Shown here piece by piece: positions 40,519 to 51,132 of a stretch of DNA of 64,000 bases. A program made the position numbers and the translations under genes. The notes under the pieces are model-generated. The model did not search any database, was not told the DNA's origin, and saw only the letters and a program-made list of their open reading frames with translations. Source of the stretch: DASQFQ01 sp963805525 (GTDB lineage: Bacteria > Actinomycetota > Thermoleophilia > Solirubrobacterales > Solirubrobacteraceae). Position 1 is the stretch's first letter; every line of letters begins with the position of its first letter. The DNA lies in assembly GCA_963805525.1 (NCBI GenBank), contig CAWDUT010000004.1, positions 186,001-250,000 on the forward strand. Reading direction: 5' to 3'.

Positions 40519-42004
40519 GTCGCGGTCGGGAAGTGCATGTGGGACGGGTCCCGCGCGTCCTCCGGCCAGCGGCTCGTGACCACCTTGCCGCGCGTGTAGA
40601 ACTTGATCCCTTCCGGCCCGTGGACGTGCGTGTCGCCGAACAGCGACGACTTCCAGCCGCCGAACGAGTAGAACGCCATCGGCACCGGGATCGGGACGTT
40701 GATGCCGATCATCCCGACCTGGATCTGGCGCTGGAAGGTCCGCGCCGCCTCGCCGCTGGAGGTGAAGATGGCGGTCCCGTTGGCGTACGAGTTGGCGTTG
40801 ATCAGCTCGATCGCCTCGCCCAGCGTCTCCACGCGCACGACGCTCAGCACCGGGCCGAAGATCTCGTCGCGGTAGGCGTCCATCTCCGGCGTGACGCGGT
40901 CGAGCAGCGTCGGGCCGACGAAGAAGCCGTCGCCGTCCACCTCCAGCTCGCGGCCGTCGACGACCACGTCGGCGGTCGTGCCGTCGATGTAGCCGACGAT
41001 CCGCTCGCGCGCCTGCGCGGTCACCACCGGGCCCATGTCGGAGTCGGGCTCGAGCCCGGGGCCGACCTTGATCGCCTCCGCCTTCGCCTTCAGGCGCTCG
41101 ATCAGCGGCTCGGCGGCGTCCCCGACCGCGACGGCGACCGCGATCGCCATGCAGCGCTGGCCGGCCGAGCCGAAGCCCGCGGCGGTCAGGTGGTTGGCGG
41201 CGAAGTCGAGGTCGGCATCGGGCAGCACGACGGCGTGGTTCTTCGCGCCGCCCAGCGCCTGCACGCGCTTGCCCGACGCGCTCGCCTTGCCGTGCACGTA
41301 CTGCGCGATCGGGGTCGAGCCGACGAAGCTCACGGCGTCGATGTCCGGGTGGTCGAGGATCGCGTCGACCGCGACCTTGTCGCCGTGGACGACGTTGAAG
41401 ACGCCGTCGGGCAGCCCCGCCTCGGCGTACAGCTCGGCGATGAAGTTGGAGGCGCTCGGGTCGCGCTCGGACGGCTTGAGCACGAACGTGTTGCCGGTCG
41501 CGATCGCCATCGGGTGCATCCACATCGGGACCATCACCGGGAAGTTGAACGGCGTGATCCCCGCGCACACGCCGAGCGGCTGGCGGAACGAGAACGAGTC
41601 GACGCCGCCGGAGACCTGGTCGGAGTACTCGCCCTTGAGCAGCTGCGCGATGCCGCACGCGAACTCGGCGACCTCCATGCCGCGGATGACCTCGCCCTTG
41701 GCGTCCTCGACGACTTTGCCGTGCTCGGACGCGACGATCCGCGCGAGGTCGTCGAGGTGCTGCTCGACGAGGTTGCGGAACGCGAACATGATCCGCGAGC
41801 GGCGGACGACGCTGACCTCCTTCCAGCTCTCGAAGGCGGTGCGCGCGGCGGCGACCGCGGCGGCGACGTCGGCCGGCTCGGCGAGCAGGACCTGCGCCTG
41901 CTCGGCGCCGGTGGCGGGGTCGTAGACCGGGGCCGTCCGGGTCGACCTGCCCGGCGTGTCGGCGCCGCCGATGCGGTGCTGGATCGTCTTGAGGTCGACG
42001 GTGG

Positions 42005-42008
<4 letters not shown>
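40515..42008 (-). CDS. iolA: Methylmalonate-semialdehyde dehydrogenase (acylating)
   Basis: 497 residues from ATG 42006. Aldehyde dehydrogenase with TPFNFPVMVPMWMHPMAIATGNTFVLKPSERDPS, catalytic Cys in FGSAGQRCMAIA, and FSFGGWKSSLFGDTHVHGPEG, all diagnostic of MmsA/IolA. Last step of inositol catabolism: malonate semialdehyde to acetyl-CoA and CO2. Overlaps both neighbours by 4 bp. Confidence 0.95.
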
Positions 42009-43833
<1,825 letters not shown>

Positions 43834-43834
<1 letters not shown>

Positions 43835-44679
43835 CAGGGGTACCTCCTCGGGTTGTCCGGACCCGAGGTCTGAGACTGGTGCTCAGCCTCCGGCCTCGCG
43901 ACCCGGCCCATGGGCAGCCGCGGATCGACGTCCTGGCCCTCCCAGGATTCGCGGATCCAGGCGTGGGCCGGGTCGTCGGTGAAGCGCCACTCGCGCTCGC
44001 CCGGGCCGGCCATCACGTTCAGGTAGTAGAGGTCGTAGCCCGGCGCGGCCATCGAGGGGCCGTGGTAGCCGGACGGCAGCAGCACGTGATCGCCGGAGCG
44101 GACCTCCTCGAGGATGTCGACGCCCGGGCCGTACGCGCGCTGGTAGGCGAAGCCGCCGTCGGCGACCTCGAAGTAGTAGATCTCCTCGAGCGCGGTCTCG
44201 ACGCCGGGGATGTCCTCGTCGTGCTTGTGCGGCGGATAGGAGGACCAGTTGCCGCCGGGCGTGATCACCTCGACCGCGATCAGGCGGTCGGCGAAGTCGG
44301 TGTCGGGGCCGCAGAAGTTGTGGATCTGGCGGCTCATCTTGCCGGCGCCGCGCAGCTCGATCGCGACCTCGTCGACGTAGCGCGGCTCGCGCCGGTTGAA
44401 CGCGCGGGAGGAGGGCAGCGCGACGCGGCCTCCGGCGCTGATCTCCACGCGCGCGTCACGCGGCGCGTAGACGAAGTCGGTCGGGCCGTCCCAGATGCGG
44501 TCGCGCCCGCGCAGCGTGAAGGACTCGCCGTCGACGGTGACCTCCGCGCCGCCCTCGAGCGGGAGCACGATCAGCTCGTCGTCGCCGGTGCCGAAGGCGG
44601 CCTCGCCCGCCAGGACGCGGAGGCCGCAGAAGGCCCAGCCGGCCTCCTCCGGCGTGATCTGCAGGGCGTAATCAGGCAT
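43834..44679 (-). CDS. iolB: 5-deoxy-glucuronate isomerase
   Basis: 281 residues from ATG 44677; two-domain cupin. KHDEDIPGVETALEEIYYFEV holds the metal-binding His/Glu set and HVLLPSGYHGPSMAAPGYDLYYLNVMAG is the hallmark IolB tail. Converts 5-deoxyglucuronate to 2-deoxy-5-keto-gluconate. The start overlaps iolC by 8 nt. Confidence 0.95.
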
Positions 44680-45616
44680 GGGCCAGCAACTCCTCCACCT
44701 CGTGCTCTTCGGGCATCGCGTCCGCACACGCCAGGCGCGAGGCGACCAGCGCCCCCGCGGCGTTGCAGAACCGCATCTTCTTCTCCAGGTCCCAGCCGCT
44801 CAGCAGCCCGTGGCACAGCGCGCCGCCGAACGCGTCGCCCGCCCCGAGGCCGTTGACGACCTCGACCGGCACGGGCGGCACCTCGACGGTCGTCTCGCCG
44901 TCGACGGCCAGCACGCCCTTCGGGCCTTGCTTGACCACCGCGAGCTCGACCCCGCGCTCGCGCAGGGCGGCAGCGGCGGCGCGCGGCTCGCGCTCGCCGA
45001 CCGCGGTGTCGGTCTCGTCGAGGTTGCCGACCGCGACGGTGACGTGCTCGAGCGCGCGGCCGACCCACTCGCGAGCGGTCTCGCGCGACTCCCAGAACAT
45101 CGGCCGGTAGTCGAGGTCGAGCACGGTGATGCCGGACTTGCCTCGCGCCTCGAGCGCGGCAAGCGTGGCGCTGCGGCTCGGCTCGTCGGAGAGGCCGGTG
45201 ACGGTGACCCAGAACACCTTCGCGGCGCGGATCGCGTCGTAGTCGAGCTCGTCCTCGCGGATCTCCATGTCCGGCGCCTTCGGCACGCGCCCGTAGAAGT
45301 AGAGCGGGAAGTCGTCGGGCGGGAAGATCTCGCAGAAGGCGACCGGGGTCGCGAGGCCTTCGACCGGGCTCACGTAGCGGTCGTCCACGCCGAAGCCCTT
45401 GAGCGCGTCGTGGAGGAACTCGCCGAACGGGTCCGCGCCGGTGCGGGTGATCGTCGCCACGCGGTGGCCGTAGCGCGCCGACGCGACGGCGACGTTGGTC
45501 GAGCTGCCGCCGAGGTACTTGCCGAACGACTCGACCTCGCGCAGCGAGACGCCGACCTGCAGCGGGTAGACGTCGACGCTGATGCGGCCCATGGTGAGGA
45601 CGTCGAGGCTCACCAT
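44672..45616 (-). CDS. iolC: 5-dehydro-2-deoxygluconokinase
   Basis: 314 residues, PfkB family: GKYLGGSSTNVAVASARYG near residue 35 and the catalytic Asp in VNGLGAGDAFGGALCHGL. Opens DVLTMGRISVDVYPLQVGVSL, typical of IolC. Phosphorylates 2-deoxy-5-keto-gluconate. No fused aldolase domain, so the IolJ aldolase must come from elsewhere. The ATG overlaps the iolE stop by 7 nt. Confidence 0.93.
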   Translation of the reverse strand: MVSLDVLTMGRISVDVYPLQVGVSLREVESFGKYLGGSSTNVAVASARYGHRVATITRTGADPFGEFLHDALKGFGVDDRYVSPVEGLATPVAFCEIFPPDDFPLYFYGRVPKAPDMEIREDELDYDAIRAAKVFWVTVTGLSDEPSRSATLAALEARGKSGITVLDLDYRPMFWESRETAREWVGRALEHVTVAVGNLDETDTAVGEREPRAAAAALRERGVELAVVKQGPKGVLAVDGETTVEVPPVPVEVVNGLGAGDAFGGALCHGLLSGWDLEKKMRFCNAAGALVASRLACADAMPEEHEVEELLAHA

Positions 45617-46500
45617 CCGGCGTGCTCCCGCAGCCAGTCGCGGTTGGCGACCTGCTCCTGCGCGGCGCCCTCGAAGGCGGTGATGTCGTCGAGCACGCGG
45701 TCCTGCTCGACGACGACCCAGCCGTCGTAGCCGTCGAGCGCGGCGCAGAAGCCGTCGAGGTCGACGTCGCCCTGCCCGAGCGCGCAGAAGAGCCCGCGGC
45801 GCCAAGCGGTGAGCGTGTCGGCGCGCTCGGCCTTGACCTGCTCCAGCACCTTCAGGCGCACGTCTTTGATGTGGATCGCGCCGATGCGCTCGCCCCAGTC
45901 GGCGAGCGCCTGCACCGGATCCCCTCCCGCCACGAGCAGGTGGCCGGAGTCGAGCAGCAGCTCGACGTCGGTGTCCTGGAGGAAGCGCTCGATCTCCGGG
46001 ACGCCCTCGACGTAGGTCGACGTGTGGTGGTGGAAGACCGGCTCGTAGCCGCGGTCGCGCGCGACCTCGGCCGCGCGCCCGACGTTGAGCACCAGCTTCC
46101 GCCAGCGGCCGTCGTCGAGGCGCAGGGAGGCATCATCGCCGCCGCGGCCGGGGTTCGCGACGCGCTCGGGGCCGCCGGCGTCGCACAGCACGGGGCGGGC
46201 GCCGGTCGCGCCGGCGGCGTCGAAGAGATCCAGCGTGTGCTCGAGGCCCGTCACGTCCTCGTTCTCGGAGAATCGCAGGGGGACGAAGCCGCCGACGAGC
46301 TGCAGGCGGTTGACGGCGAGGCGCTCGGCGAGCACGTCGCCCTCGCCCAGGTAGCCGGGCGGGCCGAGGTCGGTGCCCTCGTAGCCGGCGGCGCCGATCG
46401 CCTCGAGGATGCGCTCGGGGTCGGGCACGGCGAAGCCGGTGCCGACGGTCATCTCGAAGGCGCCGTAGGAGAGCGGGGCGTTGGCGATCTTCGGGGTCAT
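45610..46500 (-). CDS. iolE: Inosose dehydratase-like TIM barrel (IolE/IolH group)
   Basis: 296 residues, AP-endonuclease-2-type TIM barrel. VFHHHTSTYVEGVPEIERFL, ELLLDSGHLLVAGGDP and GAIHIKDVRL supply the metal-binding His/Glu/Asp set. By context it is the dehydratase of 2-keto-inositol; IolH-type isomerase is the alternative. Its ATG overlaps the upstream gene's stop (ATGA). Confidence 0.8.
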   Translation of the reverse strand: MTPKIANAPLSYGAFEMTVGTGFAVPDPERILEAIGAAGYEGTDLGPPGYLGEGDVLAERLAVNRLQLVGGFVPLRFSENEDVTGLEHTLDLFDAAGATGARPVLCDAGGPERVANPGRGGDDASLRLDDGRWRKLVLNVGRAAEVARDRGYEPVFHHHTSTYVEGVPEIERFLQDTDVELLLDSGHLLVAGGDPVQALADWGERIGAIHIKDVRLKVLEQVKAERADTLTAWRRGLFCALGQGDVDLDGFCAALDGYDGWVVVEQDRVLDDITAFEGAAQEQVANRDWLREHAGW

Positions 46501-47648
46501 CGCGCGTCCTCCCACGCGCGGCTGACCTCGCTGCGCTCGATGGCGGAGAGGACGCGCGCGGCGGCGAGCATCTCCTCCACCCCCGGCTCGCGCTGCTCGC
46601 CGTCGCGTACGGAGGCGAGGAAGTTGCGCGCCTCGAGCACGCGCAGGTCGTCGTAGCCCATCGGCACGCCGGCGCCGGGCTGGAAGGCGGCGTAGTCGGG
46701 GTGGGCCGGGCCGACCTGGATCGCCGTGTAGCCCTCGTCTCCGTCGTCGGAGAGCTGGAAGCGTCGGAGCTCGTTCATGCGCTCGAAGCTCCAGCCGAGC
46801 GCGCCCTCGCTGCCCAGGATCTCGACCTGCAGCCCGGTGCGCGGGCCGACCGCGACGCGGCTGGCCTCCAGCGAGCCGACGCGGCCGCCCTCGAACTCGA
46901 CGAGCGCGGACGCCCAGTCCTCGTTCTCGACGTCGACGAGGTCGTCGGAGGCGACGCGACTGAAGTGCGTGCCTTCGCCGGTCTGGCGCGGGCGCTGTGC
47001 GATCAGCGTCGCGGTGCGGCCGCTGAGGCGGGCGATCTGGCCGACGAGGTGGTGGGTGAGATCGACGACGTGCGCCATCAGGTCCCCGAGCGCGCCGGAG
47101 CCGGCCTGCGCACGCTGGAAGCGCCAGGAGGCGGCGCCGTCGGGGCGGTTGGCGTAGTCGGCGAGGAAGACCGCGCGGTAGTGGTGGACCTCGCCGATGG
47201 CGCCCCGCGCGATCAGGTCGCGGGCGTGCTGGACGGCGGGCGCGAAGCGGTAACAGAAGCCGACGCCGGTGACGCCGGGGGCAGCGCGGGCCGCCTCGGC
47301 GACGGCGGCGGTGTCGTCCAGCCCGAGCCCGACCGGCTTCTCGACCCACACGTGCTTGCCGGCCTGCAGCGCGGCGGTCGCGACCTCGCGGTGCATCGCG
47401 TTGGGGAGCGTGACGTTGACGACCTCGACGGCGGGGTCGTCGATCACCGCGCGCCAGTCGTCCGTGGTCCGCTCGAAGCCGACGCGCTCGGCGTGGGCGC
47501 GCCGGTGCCCGCTCACGTCGGCGGCGACGAGCAGCCGGGGCTGAACTCCGAGGTCGGGGAAGTGCTCGGGCAGGCGCCGGTACGCCGCGCTGTGCACGCG
47601 GCCCATCCAGCCCATGCCGATCACGCCGATGCCGACCTGCCGGTCCAT
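46497..47648 (-). CDS. Second Gfo/Idh/MocA oxidoreductase, inositol dehydrogenase-like
   Basis: 383 residues: GIGVIGMGWMGRVHSAAYRRL, EKPVGLGLDDTAAVAEAARAAP and the catalytic HVVDLTHHLVG. First gene of the iol operon, directly downstream of a perfect operator palindrome. Probably oxidises scyllo- or another inositol isomer, or a sugar; the isomer cannot be read from sequence. Longer than IolG (317 residues) by an inserted C-terminal section. Confidence 0.85.
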   Translation of the reverse strand: MDRQVGIGVIGMGWMGRVHSAAYRRLPEHFPDLGVQPRLLVAADVSGHRRAHAERVGFERTTDDWRAVIDDPAVEVVNVTLPNAMHREVATAALQAGKHVWVEKPVGLGLDDTAAVAEAARAAPGVTGVGFCYRFAPAVQHARDLIARGAIGEVHHYRAVFLADYANRPDGAASWRFQRAQAGSGALGDLMAHVVDLTHHLVGQIARLSGRTATLIAQRPRQTGEGTHFSRVASDDLVDVENEDWASALVEFEGGRVGSLEASRVAVGPRTGLQVEILGSEGALGWSFERMNELRRFQLSDDGDEGYTAIQVGPAHPDYAAFQPGAGVPMGYDDLRVLEARNFLASVRDGEQREPGVEEMLAAARVLSAIERSEVSRAWEDAR

Positions 47649-47674
47649 CCCTCTCCCCCTCAGCCCGTCGTTCC

Positions 47675-47688
47675 TGCAATCGATTGCA
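47675..47688. promoter_or_regulatory. LacI-type operator before the iol operon
   Basis: TGCAATCGATTGCA, a perfect 14-bp palindrome 27 bp upstream of the first iol ATG. The core CAATCGATTGCAA recurs at 48806-48818 before the adjacent lacI-type gene, so one regulator likely binds both. Confidence 0.75.
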
Positions 47689-47716
47689 AGGTTGTAAAGG
47701 GTTGCAGCGTGCGACG

Positions 47717-47731
47717 GGGGTTGTCAACCCC
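47717..47731. promoter_or_regulatory. Short perfect dyad between lacI-type gene and iol operon
   Basis: GGGGTTG-T-CAACCCC, 7-bp arms, one-base spacer, 24 bp after the regulator stop. Could be a terminator stem or a second operator; on the minus strand it includes TTGACA, a possible -35 box. Confidence 0.35.
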
Positions 47732-47754
47732 GAACCCGACGATCGGGTGATGCC

Positions 47755-48783
47755 TCATCCGGCGCACCCACATGACCGCCGCACGCTCAGGGCGGCGGGG
47801 ACGCGGAGGATCCCCATCGCAGCGGCCTCGCCGCGCAGGGTCCGCAGCAGCGCCTCGGCGGCGAGACGGCCGAGCTGGGCGTCGTGGCGGTCGAGGGAGG
47901 TGAGCGGCGGGTCGAGCAGGTCGGCCGAGCCCGGCTCGTCGAACGAGACGAGCGCGACGTCCGCGGGCACCTTGAGCCCCGCGTCGCGCAGCCCGCGCAG
48001 CAGGCCGATGGCGAGCTCGTCGGTGCCGCCGACGATCGCGGTCGGCGGCTGCGGCAGCGCCATCAACTCGCGCGCGGCGGCACGGCCGCTCTCTTCCGAG
48101 AGCGCCGGCTCGCTCGTGCGCACGTACTCCGGCGGCAGCGGGAGCCCGGCGCGCCCGACGGCGGCGCGGAACGCCTCGAGCCGCTCCCGTCCCGTCCCCT
48201 GCAGCACACCGGTCCCCAGCGACTCCGGCGGGCCGAGATACGCGATCCGCTCGTGCCCGTGCACCGAGACCAGGTGGTCGATCAGCAGCCGGATGCCGGC
48301 CTCGTTGTCCATCGCGACCGCGCCGGCGTCGGGGTGCGGCGGGACGTTGTCGAAGAACACGGCCGGCACGCCGATCTCCTCATAGCCGCCGGAGGTCGCC
48401 ACCAGCAGCCCGTCGACCTGGTGCGCGCGCAAGGTCTGGAGCGCCTCCCGCTCGCGCTCGGGCGAGCGGCCGGTGTTGAGGACGAGCACGTGGTACCCGG
48501 CCGCCTCGAGCACGTCCTGCGCGCTCTTCAGCGCGCTCGCGTAGAACGCCGCCCCGACGTCCGGCACGACGAGCCCGACCGCCATCGTCGCCCCGCTCCG
48601 CAGCGACCGCGCGAGCCGGTTGGGCTGGAAGTGGAGCCGCTCGGCGACATCCCACACCCGCTGCCGCGTGTTGGCGTTGACGAGCGGGCTGCCGGCGAGC
48701 GCCCGCGACGCGGTCGCCTGCGAGACACCGGCCTCGACGGCCACGTCGGCAAGCGTCGGAGCAGCGCTGCGGCGGACGGCCAT
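47755..48783 (-). CDS. LacI-family repressor of the iol operon (candidate)
   Basis: 342 residues from ATG 48781-48783. LacI HTH: TLADVAVEAGVSQATASRALAGSPLVNANTRQRVWDVAERLHFQPN, hinge NRLARSLRSGATMAVGLVV, then periplasmic-binding-protein-like ligand domain. Lies directly upstream of the iol operon, with matching palindromes before both, so it is the probable inositol repressor and likely autoregulated. The HTH start fixes the N terminus. Confidence 0.93.
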   Translation of the reverse strand: MAVRRSAAPTLADVAVEAGVSQATASRALAGSPLVNANTRQRVWDVAERLHFQPNRLARSLRSGATMAVGLVVPDVGAAFYASALKSAQDVLEAAGYHVLVLNTGRSPEREREALQTLRAHQVDGLLVATSGGYEEIGVPAVFFDNVPPHPDAGAVAMDNEAGIRLLIDHLVSVHGHERIAYLGPPESLGTGVLQGTGRERLEAFRAAVGRAGLPLPPEYVRTSEPALSEESGRAAARELMALPQPPTAIVGGTDELAIGLLRGLRDAGLKVPADVALVSFDEPGSADLLDPPLTSLDRHDAQLGRLAAEALLRTLRGEAAAMGILRVPAALSVRRSCGCAG

Positions 48784-48803
48784 CCGCGAAGCAAAGCGCA
48801 GTT

Positions 48804-48819
48804 CACAATCGATTGCAAC
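48804..48819. promoter_or_regulatory. LacI-type operator before the repressor gene
   Basis: Core CAATCGATTG (48806-48815) inside CACAATCGATTGCAAC, 21 bp before the ATG of the gene at 47755-48783. Matches the iol operator at 47675, supporting autoregulation. Confidence 0.65.
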
Positions 48820-48836
48820 GACGTGGGGCGAGCCGG

Positions 48837-49877
48837 TCAGGCCGGGGGCAGCTCGCCGGACCCGCGGGCGATGAGCCGCGTCGGGAGCTCGATGCGGCGG
48901 CTCGGGCCGTCGAAGCCGTCGAGCCGCTCGAACAGCAGCTCCGCCGCCGCCCGCCCCAGCCCGCCCGGATCCTGGGCGACCACGGTCAACCCCGGCGAGA
49001 CCGCGTCGGCCAGCACGATGTCGTCGAAGCCGACCAGCGCCACCTTGGTGTGCAGCCCGAGCGAGTGCAGCGCCCGCACGGCCCCGATCGTGATCAGGTT
49101 CTGACCCGTGAAGAGCGCGGTGGGCGGATCGTTGCCGCGGAGCAGCTCGCATGTGGTCTCATACGCGTCGACCCCCCGGAACTGCGGATGCCGGATCAAG
49201 TCGAGTTCCTCTTCCACCCCATGACGCGCCAGCGTCTCTCGGTAGCCCCGGAGCCGCTCGGCGGCGGTGTGGACATCGGGCCGGTCGCCGAGGAAGCCGA
49301 TCCGCCGGTGGCCCGCCTCGAGCAGGTGCTCGACCGCCAGGCGCGCGCCGCCCGCGTTGTCGGTGACGACGGTGTCGGCATCCAGGAACCGCGGCGGCCG
49401 GTCGACGAAGACGAGCGCCACACCCGCCGCCCGCTCGCGCATCAGGTACGAGCTGTCGTCGACCGCGGTGGCGAGGACCAGCCCGTCGATCCCGCGCCCG
49501 CCGAACGCCTCGGCGAGCTCGCGCTCGCGCTCGGGCTCCTCGTCGGAGGAGCCGACCAGGGTCAGCATGCCGCGCGCCCGTGCCACGTCCTCCACCCCCC
49601 GGTGCACGGCGCCGAAGAACGGGTTCGAGACGTCCTCGACGATCAGCCCGATGCTCGCCGACGACCCGTCCGCCCGCCGCAGCGCGCTCGCGGTCAGGTT
49701 GTGGCGGTAGCCGAGCAGCTCGACCGCGTCGCGCACGCGCACCGCGAGGTCGGCCCGTACGCCGTCGCCGCCGTTGACCACGCGCGAGACCGTGCTGAGG
49801 CTCACGCCGGCGACCGCCGCGACCTCGCGCATCGTTGGCCGGCGCGCACCGCGCCGCTCCGGGTTCTCCACTCCCAT
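48837..49877 (-). CDS. LacI-family regulator of the adjacent ABC transporter (candidate)
   Basis: 346 residues from ATG 49877; an in-frame GTG at 49889 is possible. HTH PTMREVAAVAGVSLSTVSRVVNGGDGV, ligand domain with IGLIVEDVSNPFFGAVHRGVEDVA, GIDGLVLATAVDD. Divergent from the sugar transporter at 50013, with two matching candidate operators in between. No firm sugar can be assigned. Confidence 0.93.
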   Translation of the reverse strand: MGVENPERRGARRPTMREVAAVAGVSLSTVSRVVNGGDGVRADLAVRVRDAVELLGYRHNLTASALRRADGSSASIGLIVEDVSNPFFGAVHRGVEDVARARGMLTLVGSSDEEPERERELAEAFGGRGIDGLVLATAVDDSSYLMRERAAGVALVFVDRPPRFLDADTVVTDNAGGARLAVEHLLEAGHRRIGFLGDRPDVHTAAERLRGYRETLARHGVEEELDLIRHPQFRGVDAYETTCELLRGNDPPTALFTGQNLITIGAVRALHSLGLHTKVALVGFDDIVLADAVSPGLTVVAQDPGGLGRAAAELLFERLDGFDGPSRRIELPTRLIARGSGELPPA

Positions 49878-49900
49878 GAGCGGCGACACTACAGATCCAA

Positions 49901-49912
49901 GAAAACGATCTC
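49901..49912. promoter_or_regulatory. Candidate LacI-type operator 1 in the divergent gap
   Basis: GAAAACGATCTC, just upstream of the -35 box of the transporter promoter. It matches the site at 49957-49968 (consensus GAAAACGWTSTC). Confidence 0.55.
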
Positions 49913-49917
49913 AAGGC

Positions 49918-49946
49918 TTGACTGCAACGAAAGATGCCGATACGGT
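49918..49946 (+). promoter_or_regulatory. Sigma-70-type promoter of the sugar ABC operon
   Basis: -35 TTGACT (49918-49923), 17-bp spacer, -10 TACGGT (49941-49946). The predicted start at about 49953 lies next to the operator at 49957. The ATG of the binding protein is at 50013. Confidence 0.6.
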
Positions 49947-49956
49947 GCCGATTGTT

Positions 49957-49968
49957 GAAAACGTTGTC
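49957..49968. promoter_or_regulatory. Candidate LacI-type operator 2, near the transcription start
   Basis: GAAAACGTTGTC includes the LacI core AAACGTT; it overlaps the expected start region of the promoter at 49918-49946, so binding would block transcription. Confidence 0.6.
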
Positions 49969-50012
49969 TGGTGTTGAGGGACGCCAGGATCAACCAGAGG
50001 AGGAGGGCTCAG

Positions 50013-51062
50013 ATGAGGGAAGGTCGATTCGTTCGCCCCACGGCGAAGGTGGCTGCGCTCGCGTCGGTGGCGGCGCTCGGCATCGGTGTCGTGGCCTGCG
50101 GCAGCGATGACAGCGGCGGCGGCGGCGGTGGTGGGAGCTCCGACAAGAACAAGGAGGTCACCATCGGCCTCATCACCAAGACGGAGACGAACCCGTTCTT
50201 CGTGAAGATGAAGGAGGGCGCGCAGGCGCAGGCCAAGAAGGACAACGTCAAGCTCCTGACCGCCTCCGGCAAGACGGATACGGACAACCAGAGCCAGGTC
50301 ACGGCGCTCGAGAACATGACGACGCAGGGCGCGAAGGTCATCCTCGACGTCCCGGCGGACTCGAAGGCCGTCGTCCCGGCGGTCAAGAAGGCGCGCGACG
50401 CCGGCGTGATCGTGATCGCGCTCGACACGCCGACCGAGCCGCAGGACGCCGTCGACGCGCTGTTCGCGACGGACAACATGAAGGCCGGCGAGCTGATCGG
50501 GCAGTACGCGAAGGCGGCGGCCGAGAAGCAGGGCATCACGCCCAAGATCGGCATGATCGACCTCGCCCCCGGCATCTCGGTCGGACAGCTCCGCCACGAC
50601 GGCTTCCTGAAGGGCTTCGGCATCAAGGAAGGCGATCCGCAGATCGCGGGCGCCGCGCCCGCCGAGGGCGATCAGACCAAGGCCCAGGCGGCGATGGAGA
50701 ACCTCCTCCAGAAGGACCCGGGCATCAACGTCATCTACACGATCAACGAGCCGTCCGCGTTCGGGGCCGCGACCGCGCTGAAGGCGGCCGGGAAGGATCC
50801 GAAGGACTACGTCATGGTCTCGGTCGACGGTGGCTGCAAGGCGATCAAGGACGGCATCAAGCCCGGCATCATCGACGCGACATCGCAGCAGTACCCGCTG
50901 AAGATGGCGGCGCTGGGCGTGGAGAAGGGCGCAGCGGCGGCGCGCGGCGGCGCAAAGCCGTCCGGCTACGTCGACACCGGCGTGACGCTCATCACGGCCA
51001 CCCCGATGGACGGCGTGGACTCCAAGGACGCCGCCTACGGCGAGGAGAACTGCTGGGGCTAG
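50013..51062 (+). CDS. Sugar ABC transporter substrate-binding lipoprotein
   Basis: 349 residues from ATG 50013, with GGAGGAGGG just upstream. Lipoprotein signal 1-29 (KVAALASVAALGIGVVAC, lipobox Cys29) and a Gly/Ser-rich linker. The fold is ribose-binding-protein type: VTIGLITKTETNPFFVKMKEGAQAQAKK, EPQDAVDALFATDN, VISVDGG-type region VMVSVDGGCKA. It captures a sugar (pentose/hexose or inositol) outside the membrane. Followed by a strong hairpin. Confidence 0.93.
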   Translation: MREGRFVRPTAKVAALASVAALGIGVVACGSDDSGGGGGGGSSDKNKEVTIGLITKTETNPFFVKMKEGAQAQAKKDNVKLLTASGKTDTDNQSQVTALENMTTQGAKVILDVPADSKAVVPAVKKARDAGVIVIALDTPTEPQDAVDALFATDNMKAGELIGQYAKAAAEKQGITPKIGMIDLAPGISVGQLRHDGFLKGFGIKEGDPQIAGAAPAEGDQTKAQAAMENLLQKDPGINVIYTINEPSAFGAATALKAAGKDPKDYVMVSVDGGCKAIKDGIKPGIIDATSQQYPLKMAALGVEKGAAAARGGAKPSGYVDTGVTLITATPMDGVDSKDAAYGEENCWG

Positions 51063-51069
51063 TGCGATC

Positions 51070-51100
51070 GGCGGTCGGCCCGCACCGCGGGCCGGCCGCC
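51070..51100 (+). promoter_or_regulatory. Intercistronic stem-loop after the binding-protein gene
   Basis: GGCGG (51070-51074) and GGCCCGC (51077-51083) pair with GCGGGCC (51087-51093) and CCGCC (51096-51100), loop ACC. Such stems commonly stabilise the abundant binding-protein mRNA relative to the downstream genes. Confidence 0.5.
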
Positions 51101-51132
51101 TTCGCGCCTCCCGACAGAGAGGACTCGACTAC

